Below, one piece after another: positions 8,344-17,122 of a DNA stretch of 64,000 nt. The DNA comes from Oceanicaulis sp. GTDB taxonomy: Bacteria; Pseudomonadota; Alphaproteobacteria; Caulobacterales; Maricaulaceae. The notes beneath the pieces are model-generated. The model saw only the letters and a list, made by a program, of their open reading frames with translations, did not search any database and was not told where the DNA came from. The position numbers were made by a program, and so were the translations under genes. Where the stretch lies: assembly GCA_040112665.1 (NCBI GenBank), contig CP157796.1, positions 2,691,501 through 2,755,500 on the forward strand, given 5' to 3'. How positions within the stretch are numbered: position 1 is the stretch's first letter; the number at the start of each line of letters is the position of its first letter.

Positions 8344-9457
8344 GGACCACCTCCAGATGCTCGATACAGCGTGAGAACACGCCGAATTTCCACGTCGTTT
8401 CGACCGGGCGGCAATCGCTGAAGCGCGCCACCACGCCGGGCAGCGTGGCGCGCAGCATCTTCATGGTCAGCGCTTCGCCCGGGCATTTGTGGCGGCCGCC
8501 GGCGAACGCCATCGGGCGGTAGTCGACGTCCTCGCGAGGCTGGGCGGCGATGTCGATGCAGACATGCGCGCCCGCAGCCACGCGCCGGCCCTCGAATTCG
8601 CAGTCCTCAAGCGCCTTTCTGAAGACGTAGCGCCCACTGCTGCAGCGGGTCAGGACCTGGTCGATGTCCGCGCTCAGCCGCTCGGCGTCAAAGAAGGCGT
8701 CTCTCGCGTCGCCCGAGGCCGACATCGCCGCAAAGACCACGTGCACATAGGCGTTCAGAAGCTGATCCATACCTAAAAGCACGCCCGTCGTCGCCCGGGT
8801 CAGAAGCTCCAGCGGATCGGCTTCGCCGGCCGCCAGACCGCGCGCAGTGTGCACGATCGGCGCGTCGCCGCCCTCGCCTTCCAGCCAGGCGCGCCGGACC
8901 GGTTCGCGCATCGCAGAGAAGATCGCCGCGTCGGCGTCTGCGATGGTCTCCAGATTGCGGCGCGCCCCGATCGGGTGACAGTTCAGCATGTAGGCCGCCG
9001 TATGCCGCATCACGCCGGCCGGATCGGGATGCTCGATCCTTAAAAGATCGAACAGCACGCGGGAGACGGCCGGCTGCAGTGCGTCGGCCGCCGCGTCGAA
9101 GCGGGCCGCGCCGTCGAACGGCGCCAAAGCGGCGTCGAACAGCGCATTGGCCCGCCGGGCGTCGAAGCCGGTTTCCAGCGCCTTGATCAGAGCGACCAGC
9201 ACCCGTTTGCGCTTGGTGTGATCCTCCGGCCGGGTCTGAGGCAGAGGCGTGGCGTCGACGGTGGCGAGCAGGCTTTCGGTGTTCGCTGCGACACGGCCGA
9301 TCTGGTCGGACACGCTCATCGAATTGATCAGCCGCCGGTCACGCAGCACGGCCAGCGCAGCGGCCGGTTCGGTCACGACCAGCGCAGCCAGCCGCTCTCG
9401 CGCCGGGTGCGGCGGGCTTGCGATTCCGTGGCGGTCGAGGAAGCGGTCGTTCGCCAT
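8333..9457 (-). CDS. Cytochrome P450, divergent catalytic motifs
   Basis: A 374-residue soluble P450. The haem-thiolate loop is intact (FAGGRHKCPG, Cys about 325), and the C-helix H-x-x-R-like HTKRKR and the meander sequence VFRKALED are present. Two hallmark motifs look altered. The I-helix oxygen-activation motif (A/G-G-x-D/E-T) reads GVLLGMDQLLNAY with no Thr. The K-helix ExxR position aligns to QVLT. The start ATG at 9457 lies 1 nt after the FAAL stop, so the two are coupled; a longer frame from 9508 would overlap FAAL and lacks an RBS. It probably acts on the ACP-bound chain, as BioI-type P450s do, but its chemistry may be non-standard. Confidence 0.85.
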   Translation of the reverse strand: MANDRFLDRHGIASPPHPARERLAALVVTEPAAALAVLRDRRLINSMSVSDQIGRVAANTESLLATVDATPLPQTRPEDHTKRKRVLVALIKALETGFDARRANALFDAALAPFDGAARFDAAADALQPAVSRVLFDLLRIEHPDPAGVMRHTAAYMLNCHPIGARRNLETIADADAAIFSAMREPVRRAWLEGEGGDAPIVHTARGLAAGEADPLELLTRATTGVLLGMDQLLNAYVHVVFAAMSASGDARDAFFDAERLSADIDQVLTRCSSGRYVFRKALEDCEFEGRRVAAGAHVCIDIAAQPREDVDYRPMAFAGGRHKCPGEALTMKMLRATLPGVVARFSDCRPVETTWKFGVFSRCIEHLEVVRDR

Positions 9458-9458
9458 C

Positions 9459-11123
9459 TCACGCCTCCGCCATGACGTCGCCGCCGGCGTGTTCGACTTC
9501 CGCACCACCGAGCATGTGGGCGCGGCGGCGGACCTTCCCGCTCGGCGTCCGGGGCAAGGCGCGCGGCGGCAGGAACTCGACCTGCGCGATGCGCACGCCG
9601 AATTCGCGGGTGAGCTGAGCGGCGATGCGGCGCTCTAAAGCGGCCTCGTCGTCAATAATGTCTCGCCGCGATTTGCGCTCGATCCGCAGGATGAGTTCAG
9701 GACCGGATGCGGTGACCGGGCCCGGCGCCTCCACCGTCACCGCGCCGTGCGGGTCGAGCGCCGGGTGCAGCCGGGCGGCGGCGAACTCCAGCGTCGCGGC
9801 CGCGATCTTCCGGCCGTTGGCGAAGAACACGTCCTTGCTGCGACCCACAATGAAGAGCGCCCCGCCCCGGATCGTGGCGAGGTCGCCGGTCCTCAGCCGG
9901 TGCGGGCCGGTCAGGAATGCATCCGCCCTGGCTTCACCTTCACCGCGATAGCCGTCGGCGAGCGAGGGGCCTGAAAGCTCGACCTCGCCGATCTCGCCCT
10001 CGGCGACCTCCGCTCCGGTGTCCGGATCGACCAGCCTGACGATCCGGCGGGCGGCCGCGTCCAGCGTCATGCCGGCGACGAACTCGGGGGCGGGCTCTCG
10101 GTGCGGCGCGCCCGGACGGCCCGCGACATAGAGCGTGGCTTCAGCCAGGCCGTAGGTGCAGAACACCGCATCGCGCCGGAGCCCTCTGGGCGCGAACGTC
10201 GCGGCGAAGCGGTCCAGAAGGTCGGCCGGCACCGGCTGGGCACCGCAATAAACCCGCTTCAGGCCGGACAGCCCGTCAGGCGACCCCGCCTCGCCGCGCG
10301 CGCTTCGCGCCGCCATGATCGCGCGTTCGAGGGCGAAAGGCGGTCCGCCGGTGGTGGTCACGCCGTGGCGCTCAGACAGGTCCATCCAGCGCTCGGGACG
10401 GCGGACGAACTGCGCCGCGGACCATTGCAGGCAGCGAAACCCTCCGCACACAGGGGTGATCAGGCCGCCGACCAGACCCATGTCGTGATAGAGCGGCATC
10501 CAGTTGAAGGCGAGATCGTGTTCGTCCATCGCCCAGGCGGCCATGATGCGTGCGACATTGTCCTCGATCGCCGCACCACCGATCACCACGCCCCTCGGCG
10601 CGGCTTCCGAGCCGGAGGTGAACTGGATCAGGGCGGGCGCACCGCTCACGCCGCGCGCCGGCGTGGGCGCGGCATCGACCTCGTCGTGAAGGCTGACCGC
10701 GATCACCGGGGTGTCGGCAGCACCGTACCGGTCGAGCCAGGCGCGCGCCTCGTCTGCAGCTGACGCAGCACAGAGCATCGCAGACGGATCGGACACCCGC
10801 AGCACGTGGCGCAGGCGATCGGCCTTGCCCGGCGACATCGCCCCATGGTCGAGCGGCGCAGGGACCGCGGTGTAGCCCCCGAACTGGCAGGCGAAAAAGG
10901 CGATCGCGAACTCAGGCGTGTTGTGAGCGCTCAGCAGCACCCTGGCGCCGGGTTCGATCGTGTCCGCGAGCCGGCGCGCCAGCGTCGACGCTCGTCCGGC
11001 GAGTTCAGCATAGCCGAGGCTTTCGCCGACCTCGCCGTCACTGCGCAGATACGACGCCACACGCAGATCGGGCCGCCGCTCGGCGTGCCGCAGTACCGCT
11101 CTAGCAAGCCCCTCGCCCGACAC
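9459..11123 (-). CDS. Fatty acyl-AMP ligase (FAAL)
   Basis: A 554-residue adenylate-forming enzyme. It shows the AMP-binding P-loop-like motif (IQFTSGSEAAPRGV), the FAAL-type NWMPLYHDMGLVGG stretch, CTYGLAEATLYVAG, the hinge GRSKDVFFANGRK, and the catalytic Lys near 530 in RTPSGKVRR. The MPLYHDMGL and YGLAEATL wording points to FAAL rather than acyl-CoA ligase. FAALs make acyl-AMP from free fatty acids and load them on an ACP. It begins with GTG and is the first gene of the minus-strand operon. There is no ketosynthase nearby, so the chain is probably used as supplied. Acyl-CoA ligase activity remains possible. Confidence 0.87.
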   Translation of the reverse strand: MSGEGLARAVLRHAERRPDLRVASYLRSDGEVGESLGYAELAGRASTLARRLADTIEPGARVLLSAHNTPEFAIAFFACQFGGYTAVPAPLDHGAMSPGKADRLRHVLRVSDPSAMLCAASAADEARAWLDRYGAADTPVIAVSLHDEVDAAPTPARGVSGAPALIQFTSGSEAAPRGVVIGGAAIEDNVARIMAAWAMDEHDLAFNWMPLYHDMGLVGGLITPVCGGFRCLQWSAAQFVRRPERWMDLSERHGVTTTGGPPFALERAIMAARSARGEAGSPDGLSGLKRVYCGAQPVPADLLDRFAATFAPRGLRRDAVFCTYGLAEATLYVAGRPGAPHREPAPEFVAGMTLDAAARRIVRLVDPDTGAEVAEGEIGEVELSGPSLADGYRGEGEARADAFLTGPHRLRTGDLATIRGGALFIVGRSKDVFFANGRKIAAATLEFAAARLHPALDPHGAVTVEAPGPVTASGPELILRIERKSRRDIIDDEAALERRIAAQLTREFGVRIAQVEFLPPRALPRTPSGKVRRRAHMLGGAEVEHAGGDVMAEA

Positions 11124-11205
11124 GTCACACCCCAGATCCGGACCGGTCTTCGACTACACCCTTCAGGCTCGCCCGCCTCCCCCGTCAGGCGAACCTCAGG
11201 GTATG

Positions 11206-11240
11206 GGCGAATGCACCGTTCACGGTGTACTTCATTCGCC
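11206..11240. promoter_or_regulatory. Nested inverted repeat in the divergent FAAL/carbamoyltransferase promoter region
   Basis: The outer arms are GGCGAATG (11206-11213) and CATTCGCC (11233-11240). The inner arms are CACCGT and ACGGTG around a 2-nt centre (11214-11227). All arms pair perfectly, with a 5-nt TACTT bulge on one side. A separate 10-bp palindrome ACGATATCGT lies at 11247-11256. The element is centred in the 182-bp gap between two divergent starts, a good place for a shared operator; an RNA hairpin is the alternative. Confidence 0.5.
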
Positions 11241-11305
11241 GGGTTTACGATATCGTCGGTTCGCGCGCTACCGATAATGGAGCGCACCGGGGCGGTGGGA
11301 ACGAG

Positions 11306-12997
11306 ATGAGTGCAGCGAAAAACGCTTGGCGTCTGGGGCTTTCGAACACCGGCCATGACGGCGCGGTCGCGCTCGTCGACCCTTCCGGCGTGCTCGTCTT
11401 CGCCGAATCGGTCGAGCGCGAAACCCAGTGCAAGATGGCCTGGGGCATCCGGCCTGATCGTCCCGAGATTCTCTCCCGGCTCCGCCGCTTTCTGGGACCG
11501 GACGCGGCAGACCTCGCAGCCGCGACGAGCTGGAGCCGGACGATCTCGGAGGAAGACCTCAGCCGGCCCGGCCCGTTCGTGGACGCCGCGACCTTCGCAT
11601 GGCTCGCGCACGGCCAGCGCCTCGCCTTCGACCGGTACGAACCCTCCATCGCGCACGCCTTCGATCTGGACCAGGCGCCGGAGACATCCCGCTTCGACCA
11701 CCACGCCTGCCACGCGGCCTACGCCTGCGCCGCCTCGCCGTTCGACACCGCGGTCTGCCTCGTCGTCGACGGCGAGGGCGAAGAAGGCGCGGTGTCGGTC
11801 TTCGACTATGCCGGCGGCAAGATTGAACGGCGCTGGCGCGCGCTGGGCCGGGCGTCTATCGGCGGGTTCTACGCCTGGCTGACAGGCCTGTGCGGGTTCA
11901 GCTTTCTCAAGGGCGAGGAGTGGAAGGTCATGGGTCTGGCCGCCTGCGGCACGCCGCGGGAGGACTGGACCGCAGAGCTATCAAGGACGCTGCATTTCGT
12001 GCGCGGCCGTCCCACCCAGGGCCGGGAGGCCGAAGCGATAACCGCTCGCTTCGAAACGCTCGCCGCGAGCCTCGACGAGGCGGGCCGCGCCGACCTCGCC
12101 GCGAGCGGCCAGGCCGCATTCGCCGGCTTCATGACCGCGATCATCGAGACCCTGGAGTTCGCGCCCGGCGCGCCGCGCAATCTGGTGCTGACCGGCGGCT
12201 GCGCGCTTAATTCCTCTTTCAACGGCAGAATCGAGGAACGCGGCCTCGTGGACGCCCTGTTCGTGCCGAGCGCGCCGGCCGACGACGGCAACGCCATCGG
12301 CGCAGCCCTTTTGAGCTGGGCGGCCGCGAACCCGGACCGGCCGCTCTCCAAGGCGCTCGACTGGGGCCTGCCCGCGCCGTTCTATGGCACGGACGCCGCA
12401 TCCACCGGAATCGAGGACATCGATCCGGACCATGTTCCGGGACGTGTCACCGCGCTTTCCGGGGACGGACCGGAGCGCGTCGCGAGGCTGATCGCCGAGG
12501 GAAAGATCGTCGGGGTGATGCGCGGACGGGCCGAATTCGGCCCGCGTGCGCTCGGCCATCGCTCGATCCTGGCCGATCCGCGCGATCCGGAGATGAAGGA
12601 CCGCATCAACGCGCGCGTGAAGCGACGAGAGGGGTTCAGGCCGTTCGCACCTGCGATCCTCGAGGACCGCACCGCCGACTGGTTCGACATCGCGACCCCC
12701 TCGCCCTTCATGGCGACGACCCGGCGGTGGAAGCCGCACGCCGCCGCGCGCGTTCCGGCGGTCGTGCACGACGACGGGACCGGACGGCTTCAGACCGTCA
12801 GCGCTGAGAGCGATCCCTGGTTTCACGCCCTGATCTCGGCGTTCGAGGCTGAGACCGGCGTGCCGATCGTGCTCAACACCAGCCTCAACGTCATGGGCAA
12901 GCCGATCGTACACGCCGTGTCGGATGCGCTGGCGGTCTACGCCGGAACCGGGCTGGACGCGCTCGTCGTCGAGAACCTGCTGATCGAGAAGACCTAG
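11306..12997 (+). CDS. NodU/CmcH/TobZ-family O-carbamoyltransferase
   Basis: A 563-residue protein. The N-terminal Kae1-like half has GLSNTGHDGAVALVDPSG and a HHACHAAYA metal/nucleotide motif (His about 132, 133, 136). The C-terminal YrdC-like half has GRAEFGPRALGHRSILADPR and the FRPFAPAIL stretch characteristic of carbamoyltransferases. These enzymes use carbamoyl phosphate and ATP to make carbamoyl-AMP and transfer the carbamoyl to a hydroxyl. The start ATG at 11306 is preferred to a codon at 11225 because it begins the conserved domain and follows a GGTGGGA stretch. It diverges from the FAAL operon over a shared promoter region, suggesting the cluster product carries a carbamate. The acceptor is unknown. 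Confidence 0.88.
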   Translation: MSAAKNAWRLGLSNTGHDGAVALVDPSGVLVFAESVERETQCKMAWGIRPDRPEILSRLRRFLGPDAADLAAATSWSRTISEEDLSRPGPFVDAATFAWLAHGQRLAFDRYEPSIAHAFDLDQAPETSRFDHHACHAAYACAASPFDTAVCLVVDGEGEEGAVSVFDYAGGKIERRWRALGRASIGGFYAWLTGLCGFSFLKGEEWKVMGLAACGTPREDWTAELSRTLHFVRGRPTQGREAEAITARFETLAASLDEAGRADLAASGQAAFAGFMTAIIETLEFAPGAPRNLVLTGGCALNSSFNGRIEERGLVDALFVPSAPADDGNAIGAALLSWAAANPDRPLSKALDWGLPAPFYGTDAASTGIEDIDPDHVPGRVTALSGDGPERVARLIAEGKIVGVMRGRAEFGPRALGHRSILADPRDPEMKDRINARVKRREGFRPFAPAILEDRTADWFDIATPSPFMATTRRWKPHAAARVPAVVHDDGTGRLQTVSAESDPWFHALISAFEAETGVPIVLNTSLNVMGKPIVHAVSDALAVYAGTGLDALVVENLLIEKT

Positions 12998-13002
12998 GCG
13001 CG

Positions 13003-14526
13003 TCAGCCTTCGCCGGGCGTCTCTTCGGCGTCGGCGGCAGCGTCTTCAGCGCCGGCGTCCGTCTCGGCCTCTTCAACGTCTTCGCCGTTCGCTTCGTCGA
13101 AATCGACCAGCGGCTCGCCGGGTTCGGGCGGCAGGTGAAGGTCGAGCAGCGCCTTGTAGCGGCGGATATTGCGAACATAGTGCACCGGCTCGCCGCCGCG
13201 GGCGTACCCGTATGGCAGGTCCTTGTAGTATTCGGGCTCGGACAGCAGCGGCAGCGTGCGGCGCACGTCCGTCCATTCGTCCTCATTGAGGCCCTGTGAA
13301 ACCGCGAGCCGGCGCGCGTCGCGTACATGGCCCAGACCGACATTGTAGGCCGCCATCGCCTTGAACAGCCGGTCCTGGCCCTCGACGCCTTCGGGGATCC
13401 GATCGAGCAGACGCGCCATGTAGAGCGCACCGCCTTCGATTGACTGGAACGGATCGGTCCGGTCCTCGACGCCCAGCTCTCCCGCGGTCGGCAGGGTGAG
13501 CATCATCAGGCCGCGCACGCCGGTCGGGCTCTTGGCGTCTGGATCCCAATGGGATTCCTGATAGCCCTGCGCGGCGAGCCAGCGCCAGTCCAGGCCATGC
13601 TCGGCGGCGGCCTCCTTGAAGGCGTCCTGATAACGCGGCAGGCGCTCCTCGATCCGGCGGATAAAGCGGCGCACGTCGACATAGTCGAAGGCCTCGGTGG
13701 TGTGGCCGTACCATTTCTCGTCGAGGTCCTCGAGCAGGCCCTCGTCGTGGGCGCGCGTGAACCAGGTATCGAGCGCGTCCTGAAGATCGCCGCTCTCGGG
13801 CGCGAGAATCCAGGCGTGGCTGCGATCGTCCTCTGTCAGGTTCACCGGTGACAGCAGCTCGGGAAATTCGAGACGGGCATGGGCCAGAAGGTCTGAGTCC
13901 GAGATCGTCGCATCGAGCGCTTCGGACTGCACCTCTTCCAGGAGCGGAAAGGCCGAAGGCGCCTCGACCGCGCGCCAGTCGAGACCAGCGACCTCTTCAG
14001 CGATCTCTTCGAGCGACTCCACATAGCTGGATCCCGCGACCACCGCGAGATCGGCGCCGGACAGCCCCTCGACGCTATTGATCTCCAGCCCGCCGCGGCG
14101 CGTGACGACATGTTCGGTCACGGTCTTGTAGGCCGGCCCGAACGGATATTCCGGAATCCGCGCTTCGCTGCGCGTAATGCCTGCAGCCGCGATGTCGCCC
14201 TCGCCCTCGGCGATGCCGTCGAGCACGCCGGACAGGTCCTCGTAGACGACGAAGCGGACCTCGACGCCGAGATCCTCGGCCAGTGCGCGGGTGAGGTCGA
14301 CTTCATAGCCGACCGGCTCGCCTTCGGGGTTTTCCTGATAGGTCGTCGGCCCACGCGTCGTCAGCACCACGAGCTCGCCGCGCTCCTGGATCGCCGCAAG
14401 TCCGGTGGCGGACAGCTCGCGCGCATCCTCACCGGTGACGGCGCCGTCCTCGCCCCCGCCGCCGCACGCGGCGACAAGGCCGGCGGCGCTCGCAAAGGCG
14501 ATCAATTTCATTCGGCTCAAGGCCAT
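13003..14526 (-). CDS. mltF: Membrane-bound lytic transglycosylase MltF-like lipoprotein
   Basis: A 507-residue protein. A lipobox (LVAAC, Cys about 21) predicts outer-membrane anchoring. Residues about 50-285 form a periplasmic solute-binding domain (YEVDLTRALAEDLGV and following). Residues about 300-460 form an SLT lytic transglycosylase domain with catalytic Glu in YQESHWDP and the usual MMLTLPTA and AAYNVGLGHV motifs. This order is that of E. coli MltF (about 518 residues). The enzyme cleaves peptidoglycan glycan strands with anhydromuramyl formation. The last 40 residues are an acidic low-complexity tail. It ends 5 bp from the convergent carbamoyltransferase gene, to which it is probably unrelated. 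Confidence 0.9.
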   Translation of the reverse strand: MALSRMKLIAFASAAGLVAACGGGGEDGAVTGEDARELSATGLAAIQERGELVVLTTRGPTTYQENPEGEPVGYEVDLTRALAEDLGVEVRFVVYEDLSGVLDGIAEGEGDIAAAGITRSEARIPEYPFGPAYKTVTEHVVTRRGGLEINSVEGLSGADLAVVAGSSYVESLEEIAEEVAGLDWRAVEAPSAFPLLEEVQSEALDATISDSDLLAHARLEFPELLSPVNLTEDDRSHAWILAPESGDLQDALDTWFTRAHDEGLLEDLDEKWYGHTTEAFDYVDVRRFIRRIEERLPRYQDAFKEAAAEHGLDWRWLAAQGYQESHWDPDAKSPTGVRGLMMLTLPTAGELGVEDRTDPFQSIEGGALYMARLLDRIPEGVEGQDRLFKAMAAYNVGLGHVRDARRLAVSQGLNEDEWTDVRRTLPLLSEPEYYKDLPYGYARGGEPVHYVRNIRRYKALLDLHLPPEPGEPLVDFDEANGEDVEEAETDAGAEDAAADAEETPGEG

Positions 14527-14599
14527 GTCTCATGGTCCCTCGCTCTGCTTACATGTGTCAACGCAGGCGCGGTGAACCCGGTTCAGAATTCGGCCCGGC

Positions 14600-15370
14600 T
14601 TAATCCGCCTTATTCAAGGACCAGTCGTACCCATGCCCGCGAATGTCGGGATGGGCGCGAATATGGGCGGCGAGCTCTGGCTCGGCGAAGCGAAGAAGAT
14701 GCGCGATCACGCCCTCTTCGCTGTCACCGAAATCCTTGCGAAACCAGCGGTATATGCGCGATACCTCAACTCCGTTCTCAACGGGGGTCACTCCGCGCGG
14801 ATGGTTCACATAGGCGCGCGCCGCCGCATCCAGATCAGCATCGAGAGTTTCGGCGCGCCAGGCGGTCGGTTTGAGGTTGGGACAACCGATCGAGGCGCAA
14901 TTGACCGCGTAATGCACCATCGCCGCTTCGAAGCTCGGGCGCATGATCTCGTGCTCGATATCGTCGAGCGACAGCGCCTCGCCCTCCACAGTGACCCGCT
15001 CCACGCCCCAGGGTCCGATCGCGAACAGGTGCGGCCGGATCTGCCGGATCGAGCGCTCGGGCGCTTCGTCGACGATCAGCTTCACTGTGACTGCGTTATA
15101 GAGATTGGCCCAGTAGGCGAAGGCTTCGTCGGCTCTCATCTCGGATGGCCGAGCCGCCTCCAATACGCCGATATAGGCCTCGAGCGCGGCCCGGTCTTCG
15201 GCGTCGGAGCGCAGGGCGTCGTAGTCGAACCGGTTCACCCCGTCCGGGCTCTCGACGAGATGCTCGGCGAGGATGGCGTCCCAAGGCGCATGGAGATCCT
15301 GTGCGGCAGCCGGCGAGGCGACCAGCGCGACGGCGAAGAGGAAAGGTGCGAAAGCGGCGAGGCGGATCAT
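14600..15370 (-). CDS. Exported DUF547-family protein
   Basis: A 256-residue protein with a signal peptide (ending AAAQ-D, about residue 24). It carries the DUF547 core: FDYDALR, AFAYWANLYNAVTVKLIVDE, the DDIEHEIMRP segment, and HYAVNCASIGCPNL with two Cys. The family is widespread in bacteria and plants and resembles a papain-like fold by its N-Y-N, C and H pattern, but no enzymatic role is established. The ATG at 15370 follows a GGAG site. It is the same strand as MltF, separated by 73 bp, and may be transcribed with it. Confidence 0.82.
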   Translation of the reverse strand: MIRLAAFAPFLFAVALVASPAAAQDLHAPWDAILAEHLVESPDGVNRFDYDALRSDAEDRAALEAYIGVLEAARPSEMRADEAFAYWANLYNAVTVKLIVDEAPERSIRQIRPHLFAIGPWGVERVTVEGEALSLDDIEHEIMRPSFEAAMVHYAVNCASIGCPNLKPTAWRAETLDADLDAAARAYVNHPRGVTPVENGVEVSRIYRWFRKDFGDSEEGVIAHLLRFAEPELAAHIRAHPDIRGHGYDWSLNKAD

Positions 15371-15459
15371 GGCGGGCTCCGTAACGGCTCGACCTTCAAT
15401 CTAGAACGCTGCAGCGCCTGCGGCTTGCCGCACCGGTGAATCTCGCCAGTTTGTGATCG

Positions 15460-16332
15460 ATGTCACGCCTTCCAGACCCGATCCGCGAGACGATCGCGCT
15501 GCCCGGCGGCGAGATGGCGCTGCTGCGCTGGCCGAACGCTGGCGCGCCGCGCCTTGTGTTCGCGCACGCCAACGGGTTTTGCGCCATGGCTGCTGCGCCC
15601 ATGCTCGCCCGGCTGGCGAACAGGTTCGACATCGTCGCGCCCGACCTCAGAGGCCATGGCCGCACAGCCCTGCCCGCCGATCCGGCGACCCATCGCAGCT
15701 GGAAAGTCTATGCGGACGATCTTTTGTTGCTGAACGCCGCGCTCGACCGGCCGGCGGCCTTCCTGGCGGGCCATTCCATGGGCGCGACGAGCAGTCTTCT
15801 GGCCGCCAGCCGGATGGACGACCCGCCCCCGCTCGCCCTTGTCGAACCGGTGATCCTGCCCCCGCCGCTCTATCTCGCCGCGCGCACGCCCGCCTGGGGC
15901 CTCTTCAAGCGCTCGATGAGCATCGCCAAGGCCGCCCGCAAGCGCTCGCGCGCCTGGCCGGACAGGGCGGCGGTGCGCACGCGATATAAGGCGAAACCGA
16001 ACTTCGCGCGCTGGGACGACGCGGCGCTGGACGGTTATCTCGAAGACGGGCTCGCCGAGACCGCAGACGGGGTCGCGCTGTCCTGTTCGCCGGAGTGGGA
16101 GGCGGCCAATTACGAGGCGCAGGGACATGATCCCTTCGCCGCAGCCCGGCGCATCGGCGAGCGGGCGCGTGCTTTCAGGGCCGAGCACGGCTCCACGCTC
16201 ATCGGCGCGGGTGCGCTTCGCCGCCGCGGTGTCCGGATCGACGCGCAGGCCGGGATCGGCCACCTTGCGGTGATGGAGGATCCGGCGCGCGTGGCGGACT
16301 GGATCGCATCTGTATGGGACGAGACGCGATGA
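15460..16332 (+). CDS. Alpha/beta-hydrolase
   Basis: A 290-residue alpha/beta-hydrolase. The oxyanion region HANGFCAMAAAP follows the first strands, then the DLRGHGRT turn and the nucleophile elbow GHSMGA (Ser about 106). The C-terminal His candidate is in GIGHLAVMEDP. Family members hydrolyse esters, lactones or related bonds; the substrate cannot be predicted. Its stop overlaps the start of the downstream crotonase (ATGA), so the two are translationally coupled and probably act in one catabolic route. The predicted RBS is weak. Confidence 0.82.
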   Translation: MSRLPDPIRETIALPGGEMALLRWPNAGAPRLVFAHANGFCAMAAAPMLARLANRFDIVAPDLRGHGRTALPADPATHRSWKVYADDLLLLNAALDRPAAFLAGHSMGATSSLLAASRMDDPPPLALVEPVILPPPLYLAARTPAWGLFKRSMSIAKAARKRSRAWPDRAAVRTRYKAKPNFARWDDAALDGYLEDGLAETADGVALSCSPEWEAANYEAQGHDPFAAARRIGERARAFRAEHGSTLIGAGALRRRGVRIDAQAGIGHLAVMEDPARVADWIASVWDETR

Positions 16333-17090
16333 CGATCGATCTTCAGACCCGCGGCCCGGTGCGCATCGTCACGATCAACCGGCCCGACCGCCGCAACGCG
16401 GTCGATCGGGCGACCGCTCACGCCCTCGCCGAGGTGTTCCGCCAGTTCGACAACGATCCGGACGTGTCCGTCGCCGTTCTGACCGGCGCGGGCGGTCAGT
16501 TCTGCGCGGGCGCGGATCTCAAGGCGATCTCCGAAGGCGATCCCAACCGGGTCGAGCTCGACGGCGACGGTCCGATGGGACCCACGCGCATGCGGCTGTC
16601 CAAGCCCGTCATCGCCGCGGTGGAAGGCCACGCGGTCGCCGGCGGGCTTGAGCTGGCGGTCTGGTGCGATCTCAGGGTCATGGCGTCCGACGCGGTGTTC
16701 GGCGTGTACTGCCGGCGCTTCGGCGTGCCCCTGATCGACGGCGGCACGGTGCGCCTGCCCCGCCTGATCGGGCAGAGCCGCGCGATGGACATGATCCTGA
16801 CAGGCCGGCCGGTCCACGCCGCCGAAGCGCTGAGCTGGGGGCTTGCAAACCGGGTGAGTGAGCCTGGGCAAGCGCTTGAAACAGCGATTGAACTGGCAGA
16901 ACAGATCGCGGCGTTTCCGCAAGCCTGCCTCAGAAACGATCGCGCGAGCGTCTACGACGCGCAGGCGCTTTCAGACCCCGACGCGCTGATCAACGAGACC
17001 CGCCGCGGGATGGACACGCTTGCGAGCGGTGAAACCCTCGCGGGCGCGACCCGCTTCAGGGACGGCGAAGGTCGCGGGGGAAAGTTCTAG
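16329..17090 (+). CDS. Enoyl-CoA hydratase/isomerase (crotonase) family protein
   Basis: A 253-residue crotonase. The two oxyanion-hole segments are visible: FCAGADLKAIS and GHAVAGGLELAVWCDLRVM. The start is placed at the ATG overlapping the hydrolase stop. Crotonases stabilise an enolate of an acyl-CoA thioester; members are hydratases, isomerases or hydrolases. The usual catalytic Glu pair is not both evident (positions carry G-L-E-L and R-F-G-V-P-L-I-D-G-G), so specific hydratase activity is uncertain. It is coupled to the preceding alpha/beta-hydrolase. Confidence 0.85.
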   Translation: MTIDLQTRGPVRIVTINRPDRRNAVDRATAHALAEVFRQFDNDPDVSVAVLTGAGGQFCAGADLKAISEGDPNRVELDGDGPMGPTRMRLSKPVIAAVEGHAVAGGLELAVWCDLRVMASDAVFGVYCRRFGVPLIDGGTVRLPRLIGQSRAMDMILTGRPVHAAEALSWGLANRVSEPGQALETAIELAEQIAAFPQACLRNDRASVYDAQALSDPDALINETRRGMDTLASGETLAGATRFRDGEGRGGKF

Positions 17091-17122
17091 CTCCTCCCCG
17101 GCTCCTTCCCCTAGATGGAGAG

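Noticed and set aside
6640..8421. A 593-codon open frame on the plus strand across the MBOAT and ACP genes
   Set aside because: The translation is Arg/His/Gln-rich with no fold pattern, and the opposite strand encodes clear MBOAT and ACP motifs. High GC opens such antisense frames.
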